A stretch of DNA of 64,000 nt from VXPQ01 sp964608315 (GTDB lineage: Bacteria > Bacteroidota > Rhodothermia > Rhodothermales > VXPQ01). The translations under genes were made by a program, and so were the position numbers. Where the stretch lies: contig CAZSNF010000001.1 of assembly GCA_964608315.1 (NCBI GenBank), forward strand, positions 1-64,000, given 5' to 3'. The notes beneath the pieces were generated by a model. It was not told the origin of the DNA and searched no databases. It was given only the letters and a program-made list of their open reading frames with translations. Shown in pieces: positions 35,479-43,464 of the stretch; positions within the stretch are counted from its first letter, which is position 1; the number at the start of each line of letters is the position of its first letter.

Positions 35479-36420
35479 TTATGACGAAAGCAGCGCTTCG
35501 TCCATGCGCCAGGCGATTTCTTCGAGCCGTTCGCGCCCGCCTCCCGGAATTTCCGCCGTGGCCCAACCCGCATACCCGATGTTCGCCAGCGTTTCGCGCA
35601 CGGCGGGCCAGTTTACGTCGCCTTCTCCCAGCGGAACGCGGAAGCCCTCGTACATTCCTTCCTCGTTGCGTTTCTGGCGGCTGAATTCCTTCACGTCCAG
35701 CTTGAGGATGCGGGAGCCCAGAATGCGAATCCAGTGTTCCGGCCATCCGAACGTGACCGCGTTGCCAATATCGAAATACGCTCCGATCCAGTCGCTCTCG
35801 AACTCGTCGACGTAGCGGGCGAATTCAAGCGGGCTCATCAGGAAATTATTCCAGACGTTTTCGATCGCAATGCGTACGCCGAGCGAGCGGGCTTCCGGCA
35901 GGACTTTGCGGATTTCGGCCTGCGAACGGGTCCATGCGTCGTCGTAGGAAACGTTTTCCAGCACGACCGCGGGCACGAGCAATACCGTGGAAGCGCCGTA
36001 CGCGGCGGCGTCCTGCAGGGCGGTGCGGAGCCCTTCCAGTCCTTCTTCCCGGATTGCGGGGTCCGGGTCTGACAGCGTTTTGTTCCAGTGCACCATGTCT
36101 ACGACGCCATGGATCGGCAACTCCGCGGCGCGGGACGCCGCAACCACTTCTTCCGGCGCAAGGTCGTTCGGACTGCCCATTTCCACGCCGTCGAATCCCA
36201 ACTCCGCCAGCAGCATGAATTTGTCCTCAATGGATCCTTCTGTCTCCACCATCCCGTATTTCACCGCTTTGGAAATAGCAGGCCGTTCGGATGCGCGGGC
36301 CGCCGAACGCATTGCGCCGTATTGTCCCGCGGCCGCTGCAAAACCGGAAATCGCTCCCGAGAGGCCCGCCGCGCCGCCCGAAGCGGCGCCGAGCATTCCC
36401 ATAAAATGTCGTCTGTTCAT
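35479..36420 (-). CDS. Sugar-phosphate isomerase/epimerase-like TIM barrel, Tat-exported
   Basis: A 313-residue xylose-isomerase-like TIM barrel (AP-endonuclease-2 superfamily). The N-terminus MNRRHFMGMLGAASGGAAG is a twin-arginine signal, so it is exported folded. Barrel landmarks are GFDGVEMGSP, IHGVVDMVHW, GVRIAIENVW (conserved metal-ligand Glu), GAYFDIGNAVTFG (Asp ligand) and LKLDVKEFSR. Start 36420 is chosen for the Tat signal; codons upstream overlap the repeat remnant. It lies 37 nt downstream of a Tat-exported Gfo/Idh/MocA oxidoreductase, a frequent pairing in Bacteroidota for oxidation and epimerisation of unusual sugars or cyclitols. Substrate unknown. Confidence 0.88.
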   Translation of the reverse strand: MNRRHFMGMLGAASGGAAGLSGAISGFAAAAGQYGAMRSAARASERPAISKAVKYGMVETEGSIEDKFMLLAELGFDGVEMGSPNDLAPEEVVAASRAAELPIHGVVDMVHWNKTLSDPDPAIREEGLEGLRTALQDAAAYGASTVLLVPAVVLENVSYDDAWTRSQAEIRKVLPEARSLGVRIAIENVWNNFLMSPLEFARYVDEFESDWIGAYFDIGNAVTFGWPEHWIRILGSRILKLDVKEFSRQKRNEEGMYEGFRVPLGEGDVNWPAVRETLANIGYAGWATAEIPGGGRERLEEIAWRMDEALLSS

Positions 36421-36433
36421 ATGCGCATTGCGT

Positions 36434-36460
36434 AAGTGTTTTTGATCAGCGCGCCCTTTA
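36434..36460 (-). repeat. Dispersed-repeat remnant containing a stop codon
   Basis: AGTGTTTTTGATCAGCGCGC followed by CCTTTA, a remnant of the same subterminal type as at 34,031. The stop codon of the upstream oxidoreductase (36458-36460 on the minus strand) lies in its terminal CCTTTA. Confidence 0.65.
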
Positions 36461-37807
36461 TTCGGAGTTGCCCGCCGCAAGGAAGGACCGGTTGAGCCGC
36501 GTACGTCCCGGCGCAGGCACGGGAGCGTCCGGCAAATCGCCAAAGGCCATCGCAGGCGGCGCCAGGTCCATGTCGGCGGCCAGCATATCCTCCCAGGTTA
36601 ACTGCTGTCCCGTGTAGGCGCTTTCCCGCCCCAGGACGGCGATCATGGTGCTGTCCGCAATCTGACGGGTTTCGTTAACGGGTTGTCCGCTCCGAATAGC
36701 CGCAATAAGGTCCGTATGTTCGACGACATAGGCGTTGTTGCCCTTTTGCGGGCGACGGAAAAGCGCTTCCCCGTCGTGCGAGCGGATGATCGAGCTGTCG
36801 GGATGCAGGTCGGCGATTCCTTTCGCGCCGACGATGCGGTTCGTGACGCGCCCGGCAGCTCCTTCGAACTGGCGGCATTTCGCTTCTACGCGGACATCGC
36901 CGGGAAAATCGTATTCCACGGAGAAATGGTCGTAAATGTGTCCGTAGGAAGGATCGACGCGCACAAGGCGTCCGCCCATGGCGAGGGCGCGTTCGGGCGT
37001 TGACCCCATGACCCACTGAATTACATCAAGGTTGTGCACGAATTGCTCGACGATGTGATCTCCCGAAAGCCAGGTGAAGTAATACCAGTTCCGGCATTGC
37101 CATTCCATATCCGACATGCCCGGAAGGCGCGGGCGCAGCCAGATGGGGCCGGTCATGTAATAGGCGTAGGCGCTCGTGATTTCGCCAATCAGTCCGCCAT
37201 GAATCTCCGCCACGGCGTCCATGAAACTGGGTTGCCGCCGGTAGAGCGTGCCGGCCACCACGGAAAGTCCTTTTTCGTCGGCTATGGCGCCCGCTTCGAG
37301 CATGGCGTGGTAGCCCGCCACATCGACTTGCGAGGGTTTTTCCATGAACACATGTTTGCCGGCGTCCACGGCGTACCGGAATTGCACGGGGCGGAATCCC
37401 GGGGGCGTGGCGAGAATGACATAATCCACGTCGCTGTCGATCACATGCCGGTAATTGTCGAAACCGGCGAATGTGCGTTCGTCCGCAACATTGAGTCGGT
37501 CTCCGAGGTGTTCCTTCAGGCGGCGTCGGGAATCTTCCAGTCGATTTTCGAAAAGATCGCCCATGGCGTATATCTCCACGCCTTCCGCGGCCTCCACGGC
37601 GTTTACGGCTGCGCCCGTACCGCGTCCGCCGCACCCCACCACGCCGACCCGCATGGCGTCCGATCCTGCCGCGTACGCGAAATTCCCGGAGCGCGCAAGC
37701 GCCGAAACGCCCGCCGCGGCCGCCGCCGACGATCGGATGAACTTGCGCCGCGTCAATCCGGCGTTTCGTGCGTTCGTGCTTTCCATGGCTGTTGCCGATT
37801 GGTCCAT
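36458..37807 (-). CDS. Gfo/Idh/MocA-family oxidoreductase, Tat-exported
   Basis: A 449-residue NAD(P)-dependent oxidoreductase. The N-terminal GLTRRKFIRSSAAAAAG is a twin-arginine signal. The Rossmann motif is VGVVGCGGRGTGA, followed by the YVILATPPGFRP strand and the catalytic-type EKPSQVD segment. The C-terminal α/β domain binds substrate. Such Tat-exported members act on periplasmic sugars with a prebound cofactor. It is followed by the TIM-barrel epimerase-like gene in the same direction, so the two probably form a catabolic pair. An ATG at 37807 is used; TTG further upstream would read through repeat DNA. Confidence 0.9.
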   Translation of the reverse strand: MDQSATAMESTNARNAGLTRRKFIRSSAAAAAGVSALARSGNFAYAAGSDAMRVGVVGCGGRGTGAAVNAVEAAEGVEIYAMGDLFENRLEDSRRRLKEHLGDRLNVADERTFAGFDNYRHVIDSDVDYVILATPPGFRPVQFRYAVDAGKHVFMEKPSQVDVAGYHAMLEAGAIADEKGLSVVAGTLYRRQPSFMDAVAEIHGGLIGEITSAYAYYMTGPIWLRPRLPGMSDMEWQCRNWYYFTWLSGDHIVEQFVHNLDVIQWVMGSTPERALAMGGRLVRVDPSYGHIYDHFSVEYDFPGDVRVEAKCRQFEGAAGRVTNRIVGAKGIADLHPDSSIIRSHDGEALFRRPQKGNNAYVVEHTDLIAAIRSGQPVNETRQIADSTMIAVLGRESAYTGQQLTWEDMLAADMDLAPPAMAFGDLPDAPVPAPGRTRLNRSFLAAGNSE

Positions 37808-37846
37808 GACAATGCGTTCGTTGCGATACGTATCCTGTAACAATAT

Positions 37847-37995
37847 AGGATACTCTGATCAAAATCACTGCGCCCGGCGCGTTGCTATCGCCGCAAAGGC
37901 CGTCATGCCTGCCTCTTCATTTCTTGCAGGCGCGCTCCTCGCAGTTTCTGAACTTTGCAGCCTTGATCAGAGTATTCCTGATCAGCGTATCCTTT
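37847..37995 (+). repeat. Deleted copy of the dispersed element (A5) plus a second end
   Basis: Left end AGGATACTCTGATCAAAATC, the subterminal CACTGCGCCCGGCGCG, then a jump to the right half (GTCATGCCTGCCTCTTCATT, CGCGCTCCTCGC) and the right end CTGAACTTTGCAGCCTTGAT with AGAGTATTCCT at 37979. About 125 bp of the middle, including the left hairpin arm, is missing. A further end (GATCAGCGTATCCTT) follows immediately, upstream of the cysteine desulfurase start. Confidence 0.8.
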
Positions 37996-38009
37996 CCCGC
38001 AGGGCGAAC

Positions 38010-39179
38010 ATGAGAATTCGCATGCCTTCCGTCTATCTCGATCATGCCGCTACGACGCCGCTCGACCCGCGCGTACTTGAGGCCATGCAGCCTTTTTTCG
38101 GGACGCAATTCGGCAATGCCTCCTCCGTGCACGCTATGGGCAGGCAGGCGCGTTTTGCGGTGGAGGCGTCTCGCGAGAGCGTGGCGGGCCTGCTGGGGGT
38201 TGAGCCGGGCGGGATTGTGTTTACGAGCGGAGGGACGGAATCCAACAACATGGCGATCGCCGCCGCTTCCGGGGGCTTGCTGACGTGCGCCGCCGAACAC
38301 GAATCCGTGCTTCGTTCCGCGGAAGCCCTGCAAGCGCTGGGCGGGAACGTTCGTTTGCTGAAGCCGGGCGAGCAGGGCGCCGTACGCATCAGGGATATTG
38401 TCCGGGCGCTTGATAGCGAGGGTTTCGCCGAGGGGACGATGATATCCGTATTGCATGCGAACAACGAGACGGGCGCCCTGTCGCCGGTTCGGCGAATCGC
38501 TGAAGTATGTCGCGCCCGCGGCCTGACGTTTCACTGCGACGCGGTGCAGACGGCGGGATACGCCATGGTTCCCGGCGCGGACCTCGTCGCGATTTCCGGA
38601 CACAAATTTTATGGCCCCAAAGGGGTTGGCGCGCTGATCGTACGCGCAGACATTGACGTGGAGCCGTTGCTGCGGGGCGGAAAGCAGGAACGCGGGCGGC
38701 GGGCCGGAACGGAAAATGTGGCGGCCATTGCCGGGTTCGCCCGCGCGCTGGAACTGGCTTTCGAGGAGAAGGCGTTTCGAAGACGGCGTGCCGAAGCGAT
38801 GCGGGACCGGCTTCGGGACGGAATCCGGGCGGTGGGCGGAAAACGGGTTCGCATGATTACGCCGTCTGATTCGGGCGCGGCGGCTCCGCATATTCTGGGC
38901 GTGGTTGTTCCGCCTGTCGAGGGAAGCCCCATAGACGGAGAAATGTTGCTGCTGAATATGGATATGGAAAATATCTGCGTATCCGCCGGGTCGGCCTGCA
39001 CGAGCGGCGCCATCGAGCCCAGCCATGTGCTGCTGGCCATGGGGCTGGATCGGGATACGGCTTCGGCTTTCCTGCGTTTTTCGGTGGGAATGCACACCAC
39101 GGAGGAAGCCGTGGATCGCGCGGTCGAAGCGTTTGATCGCGTATTGCGCCGGATGACTCGCATGCCTTCGACGCCATGA
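38010..39179 (+). CDS. Cysteine desulfurase, IscS/NifS type
   Basis: A 389-residue PLP enzyme releasing sulfur from cysteine for Fe-S clusters and thiolated tRNA. It opens with VYLDHAATTPLDP and has FTSGGTESNN, HCDAVQTAG, the Schiff-base Lys199 in SGHKFYGPKG and the sulfur-accepting Cys330 in SAGSACTSG, with the loop context SGAIEPSHVLLAMG of group I (IscS/NifS-like) enzymes. No iscU or other cluster genes are adjacent. The ATG at 38022 (MPSVYLDHAA) is an alternative start. Its stop overlaps the start of the DUF2064 transferase (ATGA). Confidence 0.95.
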   Translation: MRIRMPSVYLDHAATTPLDPRVLEAMQPFFGTQFGNASSVHAMGRQARFAVEASRESVAGLLGVEPGGIVFTSGGTESNNMAIAAASGGLLTCAAEHESVLRSAEALQALGGNVRLLKPGEQGAVRIRDIVRALDSEGFAEGTMISVLHANNETGALSPVRRIAEVCRARGLTFHCDAVQTAGYAMVPGADLVAISGHKFYGPKGVGALIVRADIDVEPLLRGGKQERGRRAGTENVAAIAGFARALELAFEEKAFRRRRAEAMRDRLRDGIRAVGGKRVRMITPSDSGAAAPHILGVVVPPVEGSPIDGEMLLLNMDMENICVSAGSACTSGAIEPSHVLLAMGLDRDTASAFLRFSVGMHTTEEAVDRAVEAFDRVLRRMTRMPSTP

Positions 39180-39883
39180 ACGCCATGCTGCTCGCTTTCG
39201 CCAAGCCTCCGGTCCCGGGCCGGGTCAAAACCCGCCTGACGCCGCCGCTTGCTCCGGAGGAGGCCGCCTGCCTCTACGGCGCGTTTCTGGGGGACGCCCT
39301 GGATCAGTACCGGGAGATTGGCGCAACGCTTCGTTTGCACCTTGCCCTGGACGACCCTGCCCCGACTCCGCGCCAGCGCGCGATGTACCCCGAATGGATA
39401 ACGGACGGCATATTCCGGCAAGAAGGCGCCGGGCTTGGCGAGCGCATGAGACATGCTTTCGAGGAAGCGTTTGCCTCGGGCGCCCGCTGCGCGATGCTGA
39501 TCGGGACCGATCACCCTACACTGCCTTCCGCCTGGATACGGGAAGGGTTTTCGTTGCTCGAAACGCCGGACCGCGTCGTGCTGGGCCCCACCGCAGACGG
39601 AGGATTCTACCTGCTCGGCATGAACCGGTTTTTCCCGCAGCTTTTCGAAGGCATGACCTATAGCCACGAGGCTGTGTTCGAGCAAACCGCCGACCGCGTA
39701 GCCCGGTGCGGCGCTTCGCTGTATGCGCTTCCTGAATGGTACGACGTAGATACGTTCGACGACCTGAAGCGGCTGGTTGAGGATTTACGGCGGGAAAACG
39801 TCGCCGCGGAGCGGACCCGCGCCATGCTCCATCGCCTTGCGCAACGATACGAAGGCTTGGGGTGCGAATCGGCGTATCCGTAA
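39176..39883 (+). CDS. DUF2064 / TIGR04282 glycosyltransferase-like protein
   Basis: A 235-residue nucleotide-sugar-transferase fold protein. AFAKPPVPGRVKTRL (7-21) is the nucleotide-binding start, LIGTDHPTLP (about 103-112) replaces the DxD-type metal site, and LGPTADGGFYLLG is strictly family-like. Members are annotated in arsenosugar biosynthesis or as MobA-like transferases; the actual acceptor here is unknown. It is translationally coupled to the cysteine desulfurase by a 4-base overlap, but no ArsS/ArsM-type neighbour supports an arsenic role. Confidence 0.88.
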   Translation: MNAMLLAFAKPPVPGRVKTRLTPPLAPEEAACLYGAFLGDALDQYREIGATLRLHLALDDPAPTPRQRAMYPEWITDGIFRQEGAGLGERMRHAFEEAFASGARCAMLIGTDHPTLPSAWIREGFSLLETPDRVVLGPTADGGFYLLGMNRFFPQLFEGMTYSHEAVFEQTADRVARCGASLYALPEWYDVDTFDDLKRLVEDLRRENVAAERTRAMLHRLAQRYEGLGCESAYP

Positions 39884-40052
39884 GCTGCGCGGGCAGGCGG
39901 TGGCCCCCTTTACGCTTTTCGGCGAGCGCGGCGCCGATGAAAAAGAACGAAAAAACGAGACGCCCCGACGGCGTACGCCGCGGAGCGCCTCGCTGCGTTC
40001 CCTGCTGCGGCCGCCCAATACTGCAGCAAGGGATATTCGCACGGAAGTGGGG

Positions 40053-40784
40053 CTACAGGGAAATTCCGAAAACAAGAAAACTCTTCTCGGTCGTGGGGTT
40101 CAGGATGTACGAGACGCTTACGGGCAGCTCGAACTTGTCTGTGATCGGGATGCTTTTCGAGGCGCCCAGCGCCATGTCGATGATGCTGAACCCGTCGGCG
40201 CCGTACCACCCGCTCTTGCCTGCGGACGCGCCGATCCCGAACGACATCTCCACATCGCCTGCGGTGAAGGGCACTGATGCATTGAGATACAGCGAATTAT
40301 CCGGGTCGTTGTGGGCGTTGTATGCGACATAGAGCGTCACCGGAAAAGACTCCGTCCCGTTGAACGAGAAATAGGGCTCGAGCACGTGCGCTCCCTCGCC
40401 GTCTCCGCTAAAGTCGAAGAACCCGATGGTTTCCTCGTCTTCATGTTCATCGTGGTCGTGTTCATGTTCATCATGGGTAGCATTAGGGAAATAGTAGTCC
40501 GTGATCCCCACGGAAAATGCGCCGGCGGAATAACCGATCCACAGGTCGTGTTCGTTGGCGTCGGCCGAGCCGGGATTCGTGGCGTACGACGCCCAGGCGC
40601 CTATTTCCAGTCCGCCGCGGCTGAACGTGAGCGCGGGCTGGACGCTGGCGGACTCGCCGAAATCGACGCCCCTCCATACATAACGGCTTACGATATCGGC
40701 GCCGAAGCTGAATTCCTGCGCGGAAGCGGGCAGGGACCAGGCAAGGGCGAATGCCAGAAACAGGAGGGCAAGAAGCTTCTTCAT
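40053..40784 (-). CDS. TorF-like putative porin with His/Asp/Glu-rich loop
   Basis: A 243-residue outer-membrane protein resembling the Gcw_chp/TorF family: a signal peptide (MKKLLALLFLAFALAWSLPASAQ), the family start SFGADIVSRYVWRGVDFG, alternating barrel strands, and a C-terminal strand ending SFLVFGISL. Residues 104-118 form a polar loop of five His and ten Asp/Glu (HDEHEHDHDEHEDEE) between two barrel strands, a plausible divalent-metal binding loop. It is monocistronic and divergent from the ilv leader region; the AT-rich DNA at 40,860-40,940 probably contains its promoter. Confidence 0.85.
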   Translation of the reverse strand: MKKLLALLFLAFALAWSLPASAQEFSFGADIVSRYVWRGVDFGESASVQPALTFSRGGLEIGAWASYATNPGSADANEHDLWIGYSAGAFSVGITDYYFPNATHDEHEHDHDEHEDEETIGFFDFSGDGEGAHVLEPYFSFNGTESFPVTLYVAYNAHNDPDNSLYLNASVPFTAGDVEMSFGIGASAGKSGWYGADGFSIIDMALGASKSIPITDKFELPVSVSYILNPTTEKSFLVFGISL

Positions 40785-41266
40785 GACGGATAACCGTTTG
40801 GTTGTGCGGAATGCGGTTGGGACGCGAGACGCCGGAAATGCGGCATGCGCATCGCGTACAGTTAATAAAATAAGGTATTTTGATATAAAAAACCTGAAGA
40901 AATAATAAATAATAATGAAAATTCTTAAAAAATAGCGATCTTCGGGACGTATCGCCGATTTGCCGCCGCGCTCCGAACCTTTGCGGGGCCTGCGGGCCTT
41001 TGAAGCGTCCGTGAAACCGTGCGGGCGGGCCTGGGGTGAATAACTTGCAAAGCCCCCGCTTTTGTACTTGATTCGTTGGTTCGGAATTACGTTATTGCAC
41101 AATCTGTAGCGTTTGCGGCGTTCGCAGACTCGTTTTAGGGCCTGATATCGCCGTCGATTTCGCCTGATCGCTCCGCTGCCGCTTTTGGGATTGGCCGTGC
41201 GGATCGTTTTCGGGAAGAAAGCGTTCATGCGCTACGGACGCGGCAAGGCGCAAGACACACCAGACA
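40785..41266. other. Intergenic region between porin and ilv leader
   Basis: 482 bases without a convincing gene. About 40,855-40,940 is strikingly AT-rich (TTAATAAAATAAGG, AATAATAAATAATAATG) against a G+C-rich background and likely holds the porin promoter on the minus strand. From 40,941 on composition returns to normal. TTTG at 41061-41064 and TACGTTATTG at 41088-41097 loosely fit a Bacteroidota promoter for the ilv transcript, with spacing slightly too long. Overlapping frames across 41,185-41,466 lack family resemblance and were not called. Confidence 0.5.
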
Positions 41267-41425
41267 ATGGTTTGGACCATGACGCAGTACTTCTTCAGGG
41301 CGATAGCGCTTCGGCGTATCGGCAAGGGCGTTTCGAGCGCCTTGCCGGGAGCGGCGTATGTGGCCGGCGGAATACTTGCGTCGGTAGCCCTCGTCCTTCC
41401 CGGTCTCGTTATTATTGCGATTTAG
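41267..41425 (+). CDS. Putative branched-chain leader peptide of the ilv operon
   Basis: A 52-codon reading frame (or 48 codons from the ATG at 41279) ending 255 nt before ilvB. Its last 17 residues, ILASVALVLPGLVIIAI, contain eleven Ile, Leu or Val codons: the composition expected of a regulatory leader peptide such as the E. coli ilv leaders, where ribosome stalling on scarce charged tRNA controls the downstream genes. A stem-loop pairs bases within the Leu-Pro-Gly-Leu codons with bases just after the stop codon. The hydrophobic run could alternatively be a membrane helix of a small protein; proximity to ilvBNC favours the leader reading. Confidence 0.5.
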   Translation: MVWTMTQYFFRAIALRRIGKGVSSALPGAAYVAGGILASVALVLPGLVIIAI

Positions 41426-41435
41426 CCGGGACCGG
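41400..41435 (+). promoter_or_regulatory. Stem-loop overlapping the leader peptide codons
   Basis: CCGGTCTC (41400-41407) pairs with GGGACCGG (41428-41435): 8 bp including one G·U, with a 20-nt loop that contains the leader's last codons and stop. A stalled ribosome would cover the 5' arm. The same hexamer CCGGTC recurs at 41668-41673, 7 nt before the ilvB start, so the 3' arm GACCGG could instead pair there, a possible switch affecting ilvB translation. This is a reading of complementarity only. Confidence 0.4.
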
Positions 41436-41550
41436 CCGATCCTTCGCACCTCTCCAGCATGCATGATGGCGTCAAGCGGGCAGTGAAGGAATTGGCCTTC
41501 GCCCCCACATTAACCCGATGCCCATGTACGCTCTCGAAGAAACGCACCCG

Positions 41551-41577
41551 AACGTTGACGTCGGCGTTTCGTATTTT
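41551..41577 (+). terminator. Weak terminator-like hairpin in the ilv leader
   Basis: AACGTTG (41551-41557) and CGGCGTT (41562-41568) can pair over 7 bp with two G·U around an ACGT loop, followed by TCGTATTTT. Both stem and T-tract are weak, so it is offered only as a candidate attenuator terminator between the leader peptide and ilvB. Confidence 0.25.
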
Positions 41578-41680
41578 AACAGGTCTGCCCGCATGGTTCG
41601 TTGCGCGCACATGGCTTGCGCATTGAGCGAACCACTCGTTGGGACGCCAGATAACGAAAGAAAAAACCCGGTCGGGATCC

Positions 41681-43441
41681 ATGCCTGATATGCAAGCAAG
41701 CAGTATGTCGCAACATGCGCCGCCGGTTAACGGCGCGCAACGCATGAGCGGCGCGGAGATTTTTCTGCGTTCGCTGGACGCGGAAGGCGTAGAGGTGGTA
41801 TTCGGTCACCCTGGAGGGGCCGTTATCAAGATTTACGACGAGATGGCCCGTATCCAGCCGAACTTCAAACATGTGCTGGTGCGGCACGAGCAAGGCGGCG
41901 CGCACGCCGCCGAGGGATACGCCAAGGCGACGGGCAAGGTCGGCACGGTGCTTGTCACCAGCGGACCCGGCGCCACGAACACGGTTACCGGCATAGCGGA
42001 CGCCTATATGGATTCCGTGCCCATTGTCGTGTTTACCGGACAAGTGCCGACCCAGCTTATCGGGAACGATGCGTTTCAGGAGTGCGACACGATAGGCATC
42101 ACGCGCAGCATCACCAAGCACAGTTTTCTGGTGCGCGACGTACGCGATCTGGCTCCGGCGGTTAAAAAGGCGTATCACATTGCGCGCACGGGGCGGCCGG
42201 GCCCGGTCGTGGTGGATTTGCCCAAGGATGTCTTGCTGGCCGAAGCCGAGTTCGAATATCCGAAGGAGGTCAACCTGCGCGGGTATCGTTTCAAGGCCCG
42301 GGGCGACGACGCCAAGATCCAACGCGCCGCGGCCATGATCGCCGAGGCGGACAAGCCGCTTTTTTATGTGGGCGGCGGTGCCGTCAATGCGGACGCCGCG
42401 AATACGTTGACCCGGATCGCCCGGACGGCGCGCATTCCGGTGACCACCACGTTGCATGGACTGGGCGCCTTTCCCGAGAACGACGAACTTTCGGTGGGCA
42501 TGCTCGGGATGCACGGCACGTGGTACGCCAACATGGCCGTGCAGAACGCCGATCTCCTGATTGCGGTCGGCGCGCGGTTTGACGACCGGGTGACGGGCAA
42601 ACTCGAATCCTGGGCGCCCCACGCGAAGATCATCCATATCGATATCGATCCGTCCTCGATCTCCAAGAACGTGTATGTGGATTGCGCCATCGTGGGCGAC
42701 GTGCGCGATGCGCTGACGCGCCTGGAGCCGCTTGTCGGAGCATGTCATTCGGGGGAATGGCTTGAACAGGTGCAGGCCTGGAGGGCGGAATGTCCGCTCG
42801 TCTACGAACAGGCGGACGGGCGCCTCCGCGCGCAGTACGTGCTTGAGCGGCTTCGGCGGCACACGAAAGGGGAGGCGATCGTGGTGACCGATGTGGGCCA
42901 GCATCAGATGTGGACCGCCCAGTATTTTCAGTTTTTGCATGCGCGTACGCACATTACGTCGGGCGGGCTCGGCACCATGGGTTTTTGTTTTCCCGCTGCG
43001 ATGGGCGCCGCTTTCGGCCGGCCGGACAAGACGGTCGTTTCTATCAGCGGGGATGGCGGTTTCGTCATGAACGCCCAGGAACTGAGCGTCGCCGCGGCGC
43101 ACGGGCTGCCCATCAAGGTGGTCGTCATCAACAACAAGTTCCTGGGGATGGTGCGGCAGTGGCAGGAATTGTTTCATGACGAACGATTCAGCCATACCGA
43201 CCTGTCCGATACGAATCCGGATTTCGTCAAGCTGGCGGAGGCGCATCATTGCGTGGGCCTGCGCGCGGAAACGCCGGACGAAGTGGATGAAATTATCCGG
43301 GAGGCCTGGGCCGTTTCCGACCGGCCTGCCGTGATGGAATTCCGGGTCGCCAAGGAGGAGATGGTGTTCCCGATGGTGCCTGCGGGCGCTTCCACCGACG
43401 AAATGATCACGAAGCGTCTGACCCCCAACGCATTCGTATGA
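41681..43441 (+). CDS. ilvB: Acetolactate synthase large (catalytic) subunit
   Basis: The TPP- and FAD-dependent acetohydroxyacid synthase that condenses pyruvate with pyruvate or 2-ketobutyrate, the first common step to valine, leucine and isoleucine. The 586-residue protein has the catalytic Glu in LVRHEQGGAHAAEGYA, the SGPGATN segment, the FAD-binding GARFDDRVTG and the TPP/Mg2+ motif GDGGFVMNAQEL…NNKFLGMVRQWQ. The ATG at 41681 is chosen because it leaves a short polar N-terminus before GAEIFLRSL; upstream codons in frame overlap the leader. It heads a long co-directional cluster, with ilvN 23 nt downstream. Confidence 0.97.
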   Translation: MPDMQASSMSQHAPPVNGAQRMSGAEIFLRSLDAEGVEVVFGHPGGAVIKIYDEMARIQPNFKHVLVRHEQGGAHAAEGYAKATGKVGTVLVTSGPGATNTVTGIADAYMDSVPIVVFTGQVPTQLIGNDAFQECDTIGITRSITKHSFLVRDVRDLAPAVKKAYHIARTGRPGPVVVDLPKDVLLAEAEFEYPKEVNLRGYRFKARGDDAKIQRAAAMIAEADKPLFYVGGGAVNADAANTLTRIARTARIPVTTTLHGLGAFPENDELSVGMLGMHGTWYANMAVQNADLLIAVGARFDDRVTGKLESWAPHAKIIHIDIDPSSISKNVYVDCAIVGDVRDALTRLEPLVGACHSGEWLEQVQAWRAECPLVYEQADGRLRAQYVLERLRRHTKGEAIVVTDVGQHQMWTAQYFQFLHARTHITSGGLGTMGFCFPAAMGAAFGRPDKTVVSISGDGGFVMNAQELSVAAAHGLPIKVVVINNKFLGMVRQWQELFHDERFSHTDLSDTNPDFVKLAEAHHCVGLRAETPDEVDEIIREAWAVSDRPAVMEFRVAKEEMVFPMVPAGASTDEMITKRLTPNAFV

Positions 43442-43464
43442 CACACATTCCATAAGGATGCCGC

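Noticed and set aside
37455..38009. N-terminal extension of the cysteine desulfurase reading back to 37455
   Set aside because: It crosses repeat A5 and the antisense of the oxidoreductase. The family N-terminus VYLDHAATTPLD fixes the start at 38010 or 38022.
39176..39883. Arsenosugar biosynthesis locus
   Set aside because: The TIGR04282-type protein has no arsenic-related neighbours; the name reflects family annotation only.
39884..40052. Possible terminator or small RNA after the DUF2064 gene
   Set aside because: No convincing hairpin with T-tract and no conserved structure could be found.
41185..41466. A 93-codon frame in the ilv leader region
   Set aside because: It is polar, Arg/Gly-rich and without pattern. 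It overlaps the leader frame, whose hydrophobic Ile/Leu/Val end is far more meaningful.
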